Assembly (NCBI GenBank): GCA_964493945.1
Contig: CAZBQG010000081.1
Span: 1-16,193 of the forward strand
Length of the DNA stretch: 16,193 nt
Direction of reading: 5' to 3'
Source: CAZBQG01 sp964493945
GTDB lineage: Bacteria; Pseudomonadota; Alphaproteobacteria; Rhodospirillales; UBA2165
In this document: positions 14,814 through 16,193 of the stretch, piece by piece
Numbering within the stretch: the stretch's first letter is position 1
Layout: every line of letters begins with the position of its first letter
Program-made: the position numbers and the translations under genes
The notes under the pieces: model-generated
Told to the model about the DNA's origin: nothing
Database searches by the model: none
The model's input: the letters and a program-made list of their open reading frames with translations, nothing else

Positions 14814-15449
14814 ATGAAAAAAGATCATATCGAAATTTTCTATTCCCGTCTGGCCGAGACCAATCCCGCGCCCAAAAGCGAATTGGATCATGTGGACCCC
14901 TATACGCTTTTGGTGGCGGTGGTGTTGTCCGCCCAGGCCACCGACAAGAGCGTCAACAAGGCCACCGGTCCCTTATTCAAAAAAGCCGACACGGCCCAAA
15001 AAATGGTCAATCTGGGTGAAGTGAAACTAAGAAACTATATCAAGTCAATCGGACTTTATAATAACAAGGCGAAAAATATCATCGCGCTTAGCTGCATTCT
15101 TCTGGCGGAGCATGACGGAAACGTGCCCCAAACCCGGGAAGGTCTGGAAAAACTGCCGGGTGTCGGGCGCAAGACGGCCAATGTGGTTCTCAATATGGCC
15201 TTCGGCGAGTCGACCATCGCGGTGGACACCCATATTTTCCGCCTGGGCAACCGTAGCGGTCTGGCGCCGGGCAAGACGCCCACGGAAGTGGAGATGAAGC
15301 TGAACAAGGTAACGCCGGAAAAATTCCGCCTGCATGCCCATCACTGGCTTATTCTGCATGGCCGTTATGTGTGCAAGGCGCGCAAGCCCGATTGCCCCAA
15401 TTGCATTGTGCGCGAACAATGTGCCTTCAAGCGCAAGACCACGCTCTAA
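14814..15449 (+). CDS. nth: Endonuclease III
   Basis: This bifunctional DNA glycosylase/AP lyase removes oxidised pyrimidines in base excision repair. The 211-residue protein has the LSAQATDKSVNKAT segment and the helix-hairpin-helix LPGVGRKTANVVLN with the catalytic Lys after Arg. VDTHIFRL carries the catalytic Asp. The C-terminal [4Fe-4S] cluster has spacing C-x6-C-x2-C-x5-C (CKARKPDCPNCIVREQC). All key residues are present. The ribosome binding site is weak: GTAGGG abuts the ATG directly. It is divergent from DUF2244 and convergent with the lipoprotein gene, one base away. Confidence 0.98.
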   Translation: MKKDHIEIFYSRLAETNPAPKSELDHVDPYTLLVAVVLSAQATDKSVNKATGPLFKKADTAQKMVNLGEVKLRNYIKSIGLYNNKAKNIIALSCILLAEHDGNVPQTREGLEKLPGVGRKTANVVLNMAFGESTIAVDTHIFRLGNRSGLAPGKTPTEVEMKLNKVTPEKFRLHAHHWLILHGRYVCKARKPDCPNCIVREQCAFKRKTTL

Positions 15450-15450
15450 T

Positions 15451-15987
15451 CTAGCTGGCGCGGGCCTTGATGATCTGCCTGAGGCAGGCGGTGATCTCCG
15501 TCTGATCGATCTGTTTGCCCCTGGCTTCGGCATGGGTGACTTTCATTTCCTCCCCCTGGCGGTAGAGAAAAAGATCGAGCCGGCATTCAGCACCAGTGTA
15601 GCGCCAAATTTGAGCGGGCGGATCCCGGTGGATAAACCCCGGTGCCCCCAGAAGCCGGACCACCGCTTTCCCTTCCAGCCCGATCAGCGGCGTCTCCGAA
15701 AGTTGCGGGCCCGGGCCCATGAGCGCGCTCAGCCGGTCTTCCTTGGCCAGACGCCGGCGGGCTTCATCGGTCAAAGGAATGGCCGGGCCGGCATCGGGTG
15801 CCGGGGTTTCCTTTATGCGCAACGGTTTGGCTGGCGCCTTGACTTGCGCAGGGGACGGTATCTTTTCGGACTCACTTGCCCCATCGCCAGCGAAAGGCAT
15901 CTCCGCGCAAGCCTGCAAAAGCAGGCCCATCATGATCAGTAACGGAGCGCATGGTGGACGGCGCCGGAGCTTGGCCAACAGGTTCAT
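15451..15987 (-). CDS. Uncharacterised lipoprotein
   Basis: The 178-residue protein has a basic N-terminus (KLRRR), a hydrophobic segment and a lipobox LQAC with the lipidated Cys at residue 27. A Pro/Lys/Ala-rich spacer of about 40 residues follows. The conserved part lies from about residue 75 to the end, with LIGLEGKAVVRLLGAPGF, IWRYTGAECRLDLFLY and a final CLRQIIKA. The two Cys (in AECRL and TACLR) could form a disulfide in the periplasm. The shape recalls small SmpA/OmlA-like envelope lipoproteins, but I cannot name the family. Its ATG overlaps the upstream bactofilin stop in an ATGA, so the two are probably coupled. Confidence 0.78.
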   Translation of the reverse strand: MNLLAKLRRRPPCAPLLIMMGLLLQACAEMPFAGDGASESEKIPSPAQVKAPAKPLRIKETPAPDAGPAIPLTDEARRRLAKEDRLSALMGPGPQLSETPLIGLEGKAVVRLLGAPGFIHRDPPAQIWRYTGAECRLDLFLYRQGEEMKVTHAEARGKQIDQTEITACLRQIIKARAS

Positions 15988-16193
15988 TCAGATTGGCTGG
16001 CCGGGCCCGGGCCGGGCTGATCGCCGGCCGCCCCGTTATCGTCTTCAAGCGACGCCATATCGCCGGAAATTTCGCCGCCCGATTCGATAATGATACGGCT
16101 ATAGCGGACAGACCCGTTGACCCGGCCATCTTTGTGGATGACCAGCTTGTTGCGGGCCACCAGATTTCCCTCGAACTGGCCGCTGATTTCCGC
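15984..16193 (-). CDS. Bactofilin (polymer-forming cytoskeletal protein), C-terminal part
   Basis: The last 69 codons of a gene that enters from the right edge of the window (5' end missing). The visible sequence AEISGQFEGNLVARNKLVIH, then DGRVNGSVRYSRIIIESGGE and ISGDM, shows the short hydrophobic beta-helix repeats (GxVxGxV-type turns about every 17-18 residues) of the bactofilin core. An acidic, Pro/Gly-rich tail ends in SQSE. Bactofilins polymerise without nucleotide at the inner membrane and shape cells or anchor cell-wall enzymes. It overlaps the following lipoprotein gene by 4 bases. Confidence 0.88.
   Translation of the reverse strand, partial: AEISGQFEGNLVARNKLVIHKDGRVNGSVRYSRIIIESGGEISGDMASLEDDNGAAGDQPGPGPASQSE

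Overview
The window is a dense, moderately high-GC chromosomal segment that reads as an alphaproteobacterium, most likely in or near the Rhodospirillales. The evidence is the protein families (a proline-rich LpoA-like penicillin-binding protein activator, a DUF2244 protein beside nth, a bactofilin, a BON-domain lipoprotein) and the gene order (rph divergent from hrcA-grpE; dnaK-dnaJ followed by dapB). This assignment rests on remembered family context, not on a search. There are no tRNA or rRNA genes, insertion sequences, CRISPR arrays or prophage genes.

Layout, left to right. Positions 1-254 hold no recognisable gene, only a weak 66-codon ORF. Minus-strand block 251-3224, in transcription order: rsmI (16S rRNA methyltransferase), yraN (nuclease-fold protein, frameshifted here), a two-BON-domain lipoprotein, and gshB (glutathione synthetase). 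A good sigma70-type promoter sits just before the BON lipoprotein, so that gene and gshB can be transcribed separately. The PBP-activator lipoprotein (3179-4726, plus) diverges from rsmI with overlapping 5' ends. Minus-strand block 4729-7199 is rph, rdgB and hemW: RNA 3'-end processing, nucleotide-pool cleaning and heme handling.

Positions 7354-13456 are a heat-shock cluster on the plus strand: hrcA (repressor, frameshifted here), grpE, then dnaK and dnaJ. It is interrupted by a minus-strand DUF1848 Fe-S protein gene between grpE and dnaK. dapB (lysine/diaminopimelate synthesis) follows dnaJ. A convergent DUF2244 membrane protein overlaps the dapB 3' end and is divergent from nth (endonuclease III). 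The window ends in a minus-strand pair: a bactofilin, cut off at the right edge, translationally coupled to an uncharacterised lipoprotein.

Most of this is conserved housekeeping. I found no previously undescribed multi-gene system. The points most worth a second look are the two independent frameshifts (hrcA and yraN), a three-codon leader ORF whose stop overlaps the dnaJ start, the rsmI/PBP-activator 5' overlap, the reversed gene inside the chaperone cluster, and unassigned repeat and palindrome elements in the two divergent intergenic regions (7200-7353 and 10113-10312).
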